In this document: in pieces, positions 53,447-61,782 of the stretch | Position numbering within the stretch: the first letter of the stretch is position 1 | Layout of the letters: each line of letters begins with the position of its first letter | Origin: Clostridia bacterium | GTDB taxonomy: Bacteria; Bacillota; Clostridia; Christensenellales; CAG-138 | Assembly: GCA_030526425.1 (NCBI GenBank) | Contig: JAUNCT010000005.1 | Span: 33,487-97,486, forward strand | Length of the DNA stretch: 64,000 nucleotides | Reading direction: 5' to 3' | Made by a program: the position numbers and the translations under genes | The notes under the pieces: model-generated | Databases searched by the model: none | The model's input: the letters and a program-made list of their open reading frames with translations, nothing else | What the model was told of the DNA's origin: nothing

Positions 53447-54415
53447 TTATTTCCGGGTGACGGGAAGTTCGAAACGGAAGGACCCGCTTTCGAGCGTGAG
53501 CGCAGCAAGGTCGAATATGCGTCCGCGACCGGGATCGAACAGCGACTTATCGCTCCGGACGGTGTTCGCGTCATCGGTGCCTGCGGGATATGCGGCGATG
53601 TTGCCCGCACGGTCTTGGAGCAGCAGGCGGAAGCTTTGTCCGTTTTCCGCGGAAAGCGCGTACCGCCCGAGGAATGCCAACGCTTCGGGGACATCGGCAC
53701 AGCGGTCGAGAACGGCACGTACGGCATACAGGGGGGATAGCACCGGTTTTTCGGGTTCGGGGGCGGCGGTCTCACCATCGGGAAGGAGCGCCGCGGCAAG
53801 ACCGCATTCGTTCATGCCGTCGCTCACGAGGTAGACCGATGCGAGATCCGCAAGCGCGGCAGGGAGCCCCTGCAGGGGAGCGGTGCCGGAAACACCGGGG
53901 TCGAATGCCGTGACGGAGGCGTATCCTGCGGCGGGCTTGGCATACAGCAACAGGACACCGCTTTCGCGGGTGGAAGAAGCGCTGGGTGAGGGCATGCCGT
54001 ACCAATGCGTTTTGAGATACCAAGAGGGAAACGCGTCTCCGGTAAGCTCCGCCGCAAGCAAGGCTTCCGTTTGCAGACCATCGCGGTATTGCGTGTAAGT
54101 GAGGGCTTCGCCGGCGCGCTGCATCGCGGTCAGCGTTTGGAGCTTACCCTGCAGCACCTGAAAGATGCCGACGACGGAGAACACCACCGCGGCGACGCGC
54201 AGCAGCTTTGCGGGAACACGGCGGACACGCAGGACGGAGCAGACGATCCCGATGGTCGTCACCATCGCGGTCAGGCGCCCCACTGCAAGAAGAACGATGC
54301 GCAAGGACCAATGGGCGAAGGTCGGTTTCGGTGCCGCAAGCAGGTTTCCCACCGTGCCGAAAAGGCAGGCTGCGGTCAACAGGGCGAGGATGCGGGAGAG
54401 TTTTGCGGCGTTCAA
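53447..54415 (-). CDS. Membrane protein with a choloylglycine-hydrolase-like domain, probably inactive
   Basis: 322 residues starting at TTG 54415, with AAGGAG correctly spaced; upstream in-frame codons lack one. Three hydrophobic segments in the first 100 residues are followed by a domain resembling linear amide C-N hydrolases (Ntn fold): SDGMNECGLAAALL, then YAVRAVLDRCADVPEALAFL and LLLQDRAGNIAAYP. The N-terminal nucleophile Cys with its usual GCTSF-like context is not visible, so catalysis is doubtful. The assignment rests on these motif patterns only. Confidence 0.65.
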   Translation of the reverse strand: MNAAKLSRILALLTAACLFGTVGNLLAAPKPTFAHWSLRIVLLAVGRLTAMVTTIGIVCSVLRVRRVPAKLLRVAAVVFSVVGIFQVLQGKLQTLTAMQRAGEALTYTQYRDGLQTEALLAAELTGDAFPSWYLKTHWYGMPSPSASSTRESGVLLLYAKPAAGYASVTAFDPGVSGTAPLQGLPAALADLASVYLVSDGMNECGLAAALLPDGETAAPEPEKPVLSPLYAVRAVLDRCADVPEALAFLGRYALSAENGQSFRLLLQDRAGNIAAYPAGTDDANTVRSDKSLFDPGRGRIFDLAALTLESGSFRFELPVTRK

Positions 54416-54523
54416 GAGCGGCTCCTTCCGGCGGTCCTTCCGGTCGCCGTGTGATAACGGTATGTTCCAATTATAAGCAGGGGCGCACCGCGCGTCAAAG
54501 CGGCGTTCTGCGGTCAAATGTGC

Positions 54524-54553
54524 TTGCGGCGCGGAAAACCCGCATGATAGAAT
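54524..54553 (+). promoter_or_regulatory. Promoter of the HprK-like/PqqD cluster
   Basis: TTGCGG, 18-base spacer, TAGAAT, 45 bases before the first gene. No terminator appears between the six genes, so this may drive all of them. Confidence 0.5.
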
Positions 54554-54597
54554 GATTTTATGAAATAAAACGAAGGTTCAATCGGAAGGGGACGCCT

Positions 54598-55605
54598 ATG
54601 CTCGGGAGATATTTCGACGCCATCGACAAACGGATCGAACGCATGGCGGGCGGTCCCGTGGGTTTCGATATCCTGTTCGACGGACACCGCATCCGCATGC
54701 ATTTCGCTTCGGAAGCGGATAAGAATGCCGCACTGCCCTCATTCATCGGTGCGACCGCGCCCGGGGAAGGCATCCCCGATGCGCACCTGACCTGCTGGCG
54801 GGACGATATCGCCCCCTACATCCCGGAAGGGATGGGAACCGCCGAGGGCGATGCCGGGCTATCGGTCGTGAAAGAAGCGGGGATGCTGCACATCCGCCCG
54901 GGCGGGACGCTGCGCGGCGCCGATTACCGGACGAACCGTTATTATCTGTGCGCGATCGACGGGGGAAACAAGCCGCTGTTCGGCGATGCGCACGACATGC
55001 TGAATGTGCTTGCCATGTGGGCGAAGCAAAACGGTTATCTGCTGTTGCACGGCGCCGCGGTCGGCGCAGGCGGCAAGGGCGTCCTGCTTTCCGGCAAGGG
55101 CGGCGCGGGCAAATCCACCCTTGCGGTCGCCTGCCTGCTGTCCGGGCTCGACTTCGTTTCGGACGATTACTTCTTCGTGAAAACCGAAAACGGCGTTCCC
55201 GTCTCGTTGCCGCTGTGGCGGAACATCGGGCTGAATCCCGATTCCGAAGCGCGGCTGCACCCGCCGGAGCTGCCCGTCGTGCGGACCTATCCGGAACGCG
55301 GCAACAAGCGGTTTTTCGACGTATCCGCATGGATGCGCACGGAACGCTTGCCGGTGCGGGCGTTGGTATTGCCCGAGATCTCGGACGCAGAGCACCCGGC
55401 GATCGAACCGTGCCCCTCGGGTCCCGCCATCACACGGATGGTGTTTTCGACCGCAAGGCAACTGTGGATCATGGACCCAAAGGAGATCTCGCGCATGGCA
55501 ACGGTGTTTGCGGGGCTGCCCGCTTACCGGATGCTGCTGTGCAAGGATGTTTACGAGAATGCGCGTGCGCTCGGGGCATTCATTGCGGAAGGAGTGACCC
55601 CGTGA
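54598..55605 (+). CDS. HPr-kinase-like P-loop protein, first copy
   Basis: 335 residues. The N-terminal half is unassigned; the second half has the HprK-type nucleotide site: LLLHGAAVG (148-156), Walker A GKGGAGKST at 166-174, and SDDY at 188-191. Unlike true HprK, it lacks the HprK N-terminal domain and the Lys/Glu tail signature. HprK-like proteins occur in lasso-peptide and PqqD-containing clusters, where some phosphorylate the peptide. It overlaps the next gene by four bases (GTGA). AAGGGG precedes ATG 54598. Confidence 0.82.
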   Translation: MLGRYFDAIDKRIERMAGGPVGFDILFDGHRIRMHFASEADKNAALPSFIGATAPGEGIPDAHLTCWRDDIAPYIPEGMGTAEGDAGLSVVKEAGMLHIRPGGTLRGADYRTNRYYLCAIDGGNKPLFGDAHDMLNVLAMWAKQNGYLLLHGAAVGAGGKGVLLSGKGGAGKSTLAVACLLSGLDFVSDDYFFVKTENGVPVSLPLWRNIGLNPDSEARLHPPELPVVRTYPERGNKRFFDVSAWMRTERLPVRALVLPEISDAEHPAIEPCPSGPAITRMVFSTARQLWIMDPKEISRMATVFAGLPAYRMLLCKDVYENARALGAFIAEGVTP

Positions 55606-56588
55606 GCGGCGGTGCGGAACGGATGCATCGGTATGCGTTCTCCTTCGCGGCGGGACCCAAGCGTATCCTGCTGACGACGGATGAACCTCTGTATGCGGAT
55701 TACTTTCGTTGGAAGACGGCACTGCTGCCCGAAGGGACGGGAGAACCCATCCGCCTTTCCGTGGAACGGAGCGACGAAGCGCTCGCGGCAGCAGAACGTT
55801 ATCCGGGTACGGTGTGGCGGATGCAGCGGACGGACGACGGAGCGCAGGAACTGTGGCTCCCGCCGGACGGACGGGAACAGAGCGGCATGGCTTTGCTGCG
55901 GGACCCGCAAACGGGAGACGGGCGGCTTTTGATTTCCGGCGCCGCAGAACAGCGGATACTGAAGCTCAGCGTGATGCCGACCGGATTTCTGAGCATCCTG
56001 GGAAGGGACGTTCCCTTCGTCCATTCCGCCTGCGTTGCGGATGCAAACGGCGGCGTGCTCATCGCGGGTTTCCCCGGCAAGGGAAAATCGACCCTGGTCA
56101 GGGAGTGCACGGAAGCGGGAGCGTATCAGGTGTCGGACGACATGGTCTGCCTGCGCGACGGCGTGGCGTACGCCGTGGAATCGACGATCCACCTGGTGCC
56201 GGATCCCGGGATCCGCGTACTTCCGGGCAAACCGTTCGGCGCGGATCCGGGCGGCGATATCAAATGGCATCTTGACCTTTCCGGAGATCCCGGATGCTTC
56301 CGGGCGAAAGCGGAACTCCGTGCACTGGTGCTGACGGCCCCGCGCGAGGGACCGGGACCGTGTACCGTCGTGCGGGAAAGCTTCCGGAAGTTTTTGATGG
56401 TGGCGGCAGCCTCGACGATCCGCGTGATGGGAAACCTCGCGCCGAATACCGGGTCGTTGCACAAAGAGGCAGACCGGCTGCGGCATTTACCGGTCTACCT
56501 GGTCCTCCGGGGTACCGATCCCGGGGAAAATGCGGCGCGTATTGCGGAAATACTGAAAGGAGACACAACACATGTATCGGATCAATGA
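55602..56588 (+). CDS. HPr-kinase-like P-loop protein, second copy
   Basis: 328 residues from GTG 55602 (GGAG seven bases upstream), overlapping the first copy by four bases. Same layout: unassigned N-terminal half, FVHSACVAD (139-147), Walker A GFPGKGKST at 156-164, SDDM at 178-181. Beyond these motifs it has little obvious similarity to the first copy, so the pair is likely an old duplication or a heterodimer rather than a recent copy. It overlaps the PqqD-like gene by 17 bases. Confidence 0.82.
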   Translation: MSGGAERMHRYAFSFAAGPKRILLTTDEPLYADYFRWKTALLPEGTGEPIRLSVERSDEALAAAERYPGTVWRMQRTDDGAQELWLPPDGREQSGMALLRDPQTGDGRLLISGAAEQRILKLSVMPTGFLSILGRDVPFVHSACVADANGGVLIAGFPGKGKSTLVRECTEAGAYQVSDDMVCLRDGVAYAVESTIHLVPDPGIRVLPGKPFGADPGGDIKWHLDLSGDPGCFRAKAELRALVLTAPREGPGPCTVVRESFRKFLMVAAASTIRVMGNLAPNTGSLHKEADRLRHLPVYLVLRGTDPGENAARIAEILKGDTTHVSDQ

Positions 56589-56991
56589 GGAAAAAGTCTT
56601 TTGCGACATCGCCGACGGACAGGCGGTCGTGATCGATTTCACAACGGGCATCTACTATGGCTTCACTCCATTGGGTTCGGAAGTCTTGGAAAAACTGCGC
56701 GACGGATCCGGTCCGGAGGATATTTTTGCCGCATTGCAGGCGGCGGGAGCCGGGGAAAGCGTCCGCGCGGACCTCGACGGATTTATCGGCGAGCTTGTCC
56801 GGAAGGAGATCCTCGCGGGGGACGCGGCGGGATATTCCGCCGGTACAACGGCGATCGCTCCGCGTGCGCTCGAAGAGGGCTTTCTTCTGGCGGTGCAGGA
56901 GTTCAACGACGTGCAGGACCTGCTGCTTGCGGACCCGGTGCATGAGGTCGATGTCGACATGGGCTGGCCCATCATGAAGGAGAACGGCTGA
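56572..56991 (+). CDS. PqqD-like protein with C-terminal acidic tail
   Basis: 139 residues. The first ~85 residues are a PqqD/RRE fold, which binds leader peptides in RiPP systems: VVIDFTTGIYYGFTPLGSEVLEKL (spread over 19-42), then DLDGFIGELVRKEIL. A linker with Ser and Thr leads to a tail, FNDVQDLLLADPVHEVD (111-127) and GWP (131-133), longer than a plain RRE. The tail resembles a motif I recall in PqqD proteins of similar clusters, which needs a database check. GAAAGGAGA lies upstream. It overlaps both neighbours. Confidence 0.88.
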   Translation: MYRINEEKVFCDIADGQAVVIDFTTGIYYGFTPLGSEVLEKLRDGSGPEDIFAALQAAGAGESVRADLDGFIGELVRKEILAGDAAGYSAGTTAIAPRALEEGFLLAVQEFNDVQDLLLADPVHEVDVDMGWPIMKENG

Positions 56992-57680
56992 TGCCGCGCG
57001 TTTCGGTGCTGATGCCCGCATACAATGCGGAGCGATTTGCCGCCGCGGCGGTGGAGAGCGTTTTGCGGCAGACCTTCGGCGATTTCGAGATCATTGCCGT
57101 GGACGACGGATCGACGGACGGGACCGCCGCGGTCCTTGCGCGGTATCCCGAAGTGCAGCTCATCCGCCAGCGGAATGCGGGCATCTCGGCAGCACGGAAC
57201 CGTGCGCTGGAAGCCTCGGTGGGCGAGTATATCGCTTTTATCGATGCGGACGATCTTTGGAAGCCGGATAAGCTGCGGTTGCAAGTGGCATATCTCGATG
57301 CGCATCCGGAAACGGAGATCGTTTATTCCCGTTTCGAGAATTTTACGGAGATCGCAGAGAATGAGCGGACGCCGAGGCAAACGGAATTGCTGGAGGTACT
57401 GGACGAATATCATATGACGACGGCACTCGTCCGCCGCAGGCTGTTCGGGCGGGTCGGTCTGTTCGATCCGTCGCTGAGATTCGGCGAGGATACGGAATGG
57501 AATATCCGCGTGCGGCTGGAATGTCCGGAAGGGATCGCCAAGACGGACGCGGTGACATATCTGCGGCGGATACATGAAGAGAACATAACGCTTTCCCACC
57601 CCAATGCGGGAAAGAAAGAGATGCTCATCCTCGGCGTGCGTGCGGCGATGAAACTCCGCAACGGGAAAGGAAAGTCATGA
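56991..57680 (+). CDS. GT2 family glycosyltransferase
   Basis: 229 residues, GT-A fold. Transfers a sugar from a nucleotide sugar. Seen: SVLMPAYNAERF, VDDGSTDGT (nucleotide site), AGISAARNRAL, and the metal-binding FIDADD at about 83-88; GEDTEWNIRV matches the acceptor-side ED motif. No membrane helix. Its ATG shares one base with the PqqD stop (TGATG). It overlaps the next GT gene by four bases (ATGA). Confidence 0.93.
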   Translation: MPRVSVLMPAYNAERFAAAAVESVLRQTFGDFEIIAVDDGSTDGTAAVLARYPEVQLIRQRNAGISAARNRALEASVGEYIAFIDADDLWKPDKLRLQVAYLDAHPETEIVYSRFENFTEIAENERTPRQTELLEVLDEYHMTTALVRRRLFGRVGLFDPSLRFGEDTEWNIRVRLECPEGIAKTDAVTYLRRIHEENITLSHPNAGKKEMLILGVRAAMKLRNGKGKS

Positions 57681-59077
57681 AGGTTTCGGTTCTGATCCCC
57701 ACGTACAACTGCGGCGCTTTTCTGGCGGAAGCCTTGGAAAGCGTTTTGGCACAGACCTGCCGCGATTATTCGATCACGGTGGTGGACGACGGTTCGGAAG
57801 ACGATACGGCCGGGGTCGTATCGAAATACCCCGGGGTGCGTTATATCCGGATCGACCACAGCGGGGTCGCCACGGCGCGCAATGTCGCGCTGCAAAACGC
57901 AAGGGGCGCATACATCGCCTTTTTGGATGCGGATGATCGCTGGGAACCCGATAAACTCGCAAAGCAGATGGACTATATGAACGCGCATCCGGAATGCGAG
58001 ATCGTTTTCACGGGGATGCGGAATTTCACGGATATTCCCGAAGAAGGCATGAACCACGACCAACGGGAGATCCTCGAAAAGACCGTTTCGCGGTGCTTGC
58101 CGACGGCACTGATCCGGAAAACGGTATTCGATCGGTGCGGTGGCTTTGCGGAAGAACTGCCGCGCGGAGAGGACACGGAATGGATATTGCGTATCTCCCG
58201 GATGGGGGTCGATACAACGCATGCTCTGGGGGATGTGCTGTATCTCCGCCGGGTGCACGATGGCAATACCTTGTTGCGCAATCCCTACGGGCAACAGCAG
58301 ACGATGCGCTTTTTCGCGGACATCATCCGGAAGCAACGGCTGAACCGCGTGACGGCGGAGGCTGCGGAAAAGCCCGCAAAGCAACGCCTGCCGTTCGAAA
58401 AGCTTTCGGTCGTCATCCCCGTGTACAACGGTGAAAAGTACATTGCCGAGGCGATCGGAAGCGTGCGCAGCCAATGCCCCGAAGCGGAGATCGTCGTCGT
58501 GGACGACGGCTCGGCGGACCGTTCCGCGGAAATCGCGGAAGCGTGCGGTGCGGTGGTGCTCCGCAAGGATAACGGCGGTGCCGCGTCGGCGCGGAATGCG
58601 GGCGCGGAACGCGCGACGGGTTCGCATCTGTTGTTTTTGGATGCGGACGACCGTCTGACGCCGGGTGCGGTGGAGACGCTCCGCATGGCGATGCAAGGGG
58701 AGAACGCGCGCGCAGCCGCGGGGATGTGTGTGGATTTCGTATCGCCCGACCTCACGGAAGCACAGGCGGCGCGGCTGCTGCCGCGGAAGGAACCGTATGC
58801 GGGCTCTTTGCCCGGCTGCGTTCTGATGGAACGCGGGCTGTTCACGGAACTCGGCGGGTTCGATGCGAAGCTGCGCACCGGGGAAACGGTGGACTTTCTG
58901 CTGAAACTGCGCATGTTCGGCGAAAAAACGGCAAAGACCGATGCCGTGACGGCGGAGCGGCGTCTGCACCTGACGAACACGGGGCGCACCGCGCGGGAAG
59001 ACGAGCGGAAAAGCTATGCGGCGATCCTGCGGGAACGGCTTGGCGGAACGATGAAGGAAGGCGGGCATGGACGGTAA
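57677..59077 (+). CDS. Two-domain GT2 glycosyltransferase
   Basis: 466 residues with two GT2 domains in tandem. Domain one: SVLIPTYNCGAF, VDDGSEDDT, AFLDADDRW, GEDTEWIL. Domain two from about 244: SVVIPVYNGEKY, VDDGSADRS, LFLDADDRL, but its acceptor-side motif reads GETVDFLL instead of GED, so it may have different activity or only bind. The first domain is closest to the preceding single-domain gene. Overlaps the nucleotidyltransferase gene by 11 bases. Confidence 0.92.
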   Translation: MKVSVLIPTYNCGAFLAEALESVLAQTCRDYSITVVDDGSEDDTAGVVSKYPGVRYIRIDHSGVATARNVALQNARGAYIAFLDADDRWEPDKLAKQMDYMNAHPECEIVFTGMRNFTDIPEEGMNHDQREILEKTVSRCLPTALIRKTVFDRCGGFAEELPRGEDTEWILRISRMGVDTTHALGDVLYLRRVHDGNTLLRNPYGQQQTMRFFADIIRKQRLNRVTAEAAEKPAKQRLPFEKLSVVIPVYNGEKYIAEAIGSVRSQCPEAEIVVVDDGSADRSAEIAEACGAVVLRKDNGGAASARNAGAERATGSHLLFLDADDRLTPGAVETLRMAMQGENARAAAGMCVDFVSPDLTEAQAARLLPRKEPYAGSLPGCVLMERGLFTELGGFDAKLRTGETVDFLLKLRMFGEKTAKTDAVTAERRLHLTNTGRTAREDERKSYAAILRERLGGTMKEGGHGR

Positions 59078-60242
59078 GAGATTCACGGAAGAAGCTTTGA
59101 CGGAACGGTTGCTCGGTGACGGGGAGATCGCCCTTCTCCGGCAGCTGTTTGCCGAGGAAAACGATGCGGCGGAGCTGCGCCGTGCCGCGGAGGGGATCGA
59201 TCTCGATACGGTTCCCGTCGCCAACCAGCTCGCGCTGGCGCGGCTGAGCTTCAAAGCGGGGAAAGACGGTCTGCCGTCTTCCGTCGTTCCGCGGGTGCGC
59301 GGCGTGTACCGCTATTATCAGGCACAGCTGGCGTTCCGGGCGGTGTGGTTTTCGGAAAAGCTCCGTCTCCTGAACGAACACGGGATCCCCGTGCTGCTGC
59401 TCAAGGGGATGGCGATGTATTTGCATTTCGACCCGGGGCAACCGCGGACCATGGGCGACACGGATATCGCGGTGCCCGCGGACCGCTATCAAGAGGCGAA
59501 ACGCCTGTTGTGCGGAAGCGGTTTGATGCCGAAGCCGGTGCCGGAGGCTGCGTATTCCGTCGACCTGTATGAGGGGGACCCCGAACACCGCGGGAAGGGG
59601 TACTATGAACTCGACCTGCATCACCGGGTGTTCAAGTGGACCGATGACGCCCGCTCGGGCGTGTGGGACCGGGTGCGGGAGGCTTCGGTGCGGGGCCAAA
59701 AGGCGTATGTCTTGTCCACACTTGACATGTTGATGGCGTTGATCGACAACGATACGCGCTGCCTGTTCGACAACGAGTCGCCCGGACGGCATCTGAAATG
59801 GCTGATGGACATCCGCCTTCTCCTTTCCCGGGAGGATGCGCCGACGCCGGAACGGATCCGCGAACGCGCGGAAGAACTCGGCGAAGGGTACCGGGTGCGG
59901 CTGATGCTGCGGCTCGTACTGCGTGCGTTTCCGGATGTATTCCCGGAGGAGGCGTTCGAACGGTGCTTCCCGGACGATGAAGGCTACCGTAAGTGGCTCC
60001 GTGCGGAGCTCGGGTATCACGCGTTGCTGACCGACCCGCGCTGGGCGCCGTCCGAAGAGGGGACGCGGCTCGGGAAGCTGCCCGTCGTGTTCCGAAGGAT
60101 GCGACTGGATTACCTGCGGTACCGGCTGGACCGCTGTCCGGCGCCGTTTCACGGCGTATGCGGATATCTCAAATTCCATTACCGTGCCGACGGCTTCGGG
60201 GAAATGGCAAAAAAGACCTTGCGTCGCTTGAAGCTGCGCTGA
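59067..60242 (+). CDS. Nucleotidyltransferase family protein (NTP_transf_5 type)
   Basis: 391 residues. The nucleotidyltransferase core is IPVLLLKGMAMYLH (107-120) and RTMGDTDIAV (127-136), a GxxDxD-like metal site, with ELDLHHRVFKW further on as the third acidic element. The C-terminal half is helical and Arg-rich. The family occurs beside PqqD/HprK and asparagine-synthase-like genes in peptide and cell-surface clusters. Substrate unknown. Last gene of the cluster, followed by a strong terminator. Confidence 0.88.
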   Translation: MDGKRFTEEALTERLLGDGEIALLRQLFAEENDAAELRRAAEGIDLDTVPVANQLALARLSFKAGKDGLPSSVVPRVRGVYRYYQAQLAFRAVWFSEKLRLLNEHGIPVLLLKGMAMYLHFDPGQPRTMGDTDIAVPADRYQEAKRLLCGSGLMPKPVPEAAYSVDLYEGDPEHRGKGYYELDLHHRVFKWTDDARSGVWDRVREASVRGQKAYVLSTLDMLMALIDNDTRCLFDNESPGRHLKWLMDIRLLLSREDAPTPERIRERAEELGEGYRVRLMLRLVLRAFPDVFPEEAFERCFPDDEGYRKWLRAELGYHALLTDPRWAPSEEGTRLGKLPVVFRRMRLDYLRYRLDRCPAPFHGVCGYLKFHYRADGFGEMAKKTLRRLKLR

Positions 60243-60247
60243 ACGAA

Positions 60248-60282
60248 ACGAAAGCCCGCCTGCAAATGCAGGCGGGCTTTCG
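60248..60282 (+). terminator. Bidirectional terminator
   Basis: GAAAGCCCGCCTGCA and TGCAGGCGGGCTTTC arms around AA, between the cluster and the facing HtrA gene. Confidence 0.88.
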
Positions 60283-60350
60283 TGTTTCCGAAAAAGAAGG
60301 ACCGGCGTTGCCGCCGGTCCCGAAGGAAAGAAAGGATGTTTTGTTCCGGC

Positions 60351-61649
60351 TCAATAACCGCGGTAGCTGCGACCGTTGCCGAAGAAATAATCGAAGAAAT
60401 CGTCCATGCCGAAGCCGTAGGGGCTGCTGCCATAGGGGCTCGAACCGTAGGGATTGCCGCTGTACGGGTTCGTGCCGTTGCCATTGCCGTTGCTGTTGCC
60501 TGCGGCGGGCTGCTGCTCGGTCGCGGTGGGGGCGGGTTCTTCCTTGTACTCGCCGATGGTGAGCTTCAGCTCGAGCGTCTGACCCTGACGGTAGACGGAG
60601 AGGACGATCTCGTCGCCGACGCGGAGGGTGGAGATGTAGCGGCTCAGCTGACCGTAGTTTTCGATCGCGGTGCCGTCTGCCGCGGTGATGATATCGTTGG
60701 CAAGCAAGCCCGCTGCGGCTGCGGGACCGCCTTCCGTCACGGATTTGACCGCGGCGCCTGCGGGGATACCGTAGTTCTTCATTTCATCGGAAACATCCGC
60801 GATGGAGACGCCGATGTACGGACGGACGTAGCGGCCGGTCTCGATGATGCTCTTGATGATGGGCTTGACCTGATCGATCGGGATGGCGAAGCCGATGTTG
60901 TCGACGGAAGCGCCGCTCGAGGAGGAGCTGTATTTCGCGTTCGTGATGCCGACGACCTCACCGTACATGTTGAACAGCGCGCCGCCGGAGTTGCCGGAGT
61001 TGATGGAGCAGTCGGTCTGCAACAGGCTCATTGCAGTACCGCCGGAGATGGTGATCTCACGGTCCTTGGCGCTGATGATGCCACCGGTCAGAGAGAAGGT
61101 GAGCTCGCCGAGCGGGTTGCCGATGGCGACGACTTCGTCGCCGATGTTGATGGCCGAGGAGCTGCCGAGAACGGCGGGCTTGAGACCTTCCGCTTCGATC
61201 TTGAGCACGGCGAGGTCGTTGCGCTCATCGCTGCCGATCAGTTTCGCCTCGTAGGACTTGTCGTCGTGCGTGGTGACGGTGATCTTGTTCGCGCCGGAAA
61301 CGACGTGCGCGTTGGTGACGATGTAACCGTTTTCGGTCACGATGAAGCCGGAACCGGCTGCGGCGGAAGGCGTCGCGTAGCCGAGGTAGTTGACGGTGGT
61401 CTCGGTGCGGATGCCGACGGTGGAGGCGACGTTGGCGGCGTACACCTGCGCGGCGTTCATCAGCTCGCCGGGGGCGACGGAAACGACCTCAACGGCCGTT
61501 GCGGGACGCGTGGATTCGTACAGGACCGCGCTCTTGTCTTCGGCGAGCGCGATGCCGAAGATGCCGACGGTCAGGCAAAGGACCAGTGCGATCGCCACTG
61601 TCTTGACGGTGCGGGAACGGGAACGTTCGTTCCGGTTGGATTCATACAT
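60351..61649 (-). CDS. HtrA/DegP-type serine protease with PDZ domain
   Basis: 432 residues. Membrane-anchored quality-control protease: N-terminal helix at about 15-36, trypsin-like domain with catalytic His (TNAHVV), Asp (NDLAVL) and Ser (GNSGGAL), one PDZ domain (about 300-385). The end is odd: a low-complexity Asn/Gly linker, then GNPYGSSPYGSSPYG and an aromatic-acid end (FDYFFGNGRS), not part of the HtrA fold. AGGAGG precedes ATG 61649. A TATACT lies upstream on the minus strand but no clear -35. Divergent from nothing; tail-to-tail with the cluster. Confidence 0.94.
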   Translation of the reverse strand: MYESNRNERSRSRTVKTVAIALVLCLTVGIFGIALAEDKSAVLYESTRPATAVEVVSVAPGELMNAAQVYAANVASTVGIRTETTVNYLGYATPSAAAGSGFIVTENGYIVTNAHVVSGANKITVTTHDDKSYEAKLIGSDERNDLAVLKIEAEGLKPAVLGSSSAINIGDEVVAIGNPLGELTFSLTGGIISAKDREITISGGTAMSLLQTDCSINSGNSGGALFNMYGEVVGITNAKYSSSSSGASVDNIGFAIPIDQVKPIIKSIIETGRYVRPYIGVSIADVSDEMKNYGIPAGAAVKSVTEGGPAAAAGLLANDIITAADGTAIENYGQLSRYISTLRVGDEIVLSVYRQGQTLELKLTIGEYKEEPAPTATEQQPAAGNSNGNGNGTNPYSGNPYGSSPYGSSPYGFGMDDFFDYFFGNGRSYRGY

Positions 61650-61782
61650 GGGAAGGAACCTCCTTTGATTCTCCCTCCGTTCGGGAGGGGATGTTTTCTT
61701 TTGATGTTGCCAGTATAGCGTCCGAAGCTGAAGTGGAGATGAAATCCGCAGCCCGGAATTGTGTCCTTTTGGTGACGGGAAC

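Noticed and set aside
54948..55601. Upstream extension of the second HprK-like gene to 54948
   Set aside because: The extra part overlaps the first copy in another frame and has no family similarity; the GTG at 55602 has a good ribosome site.
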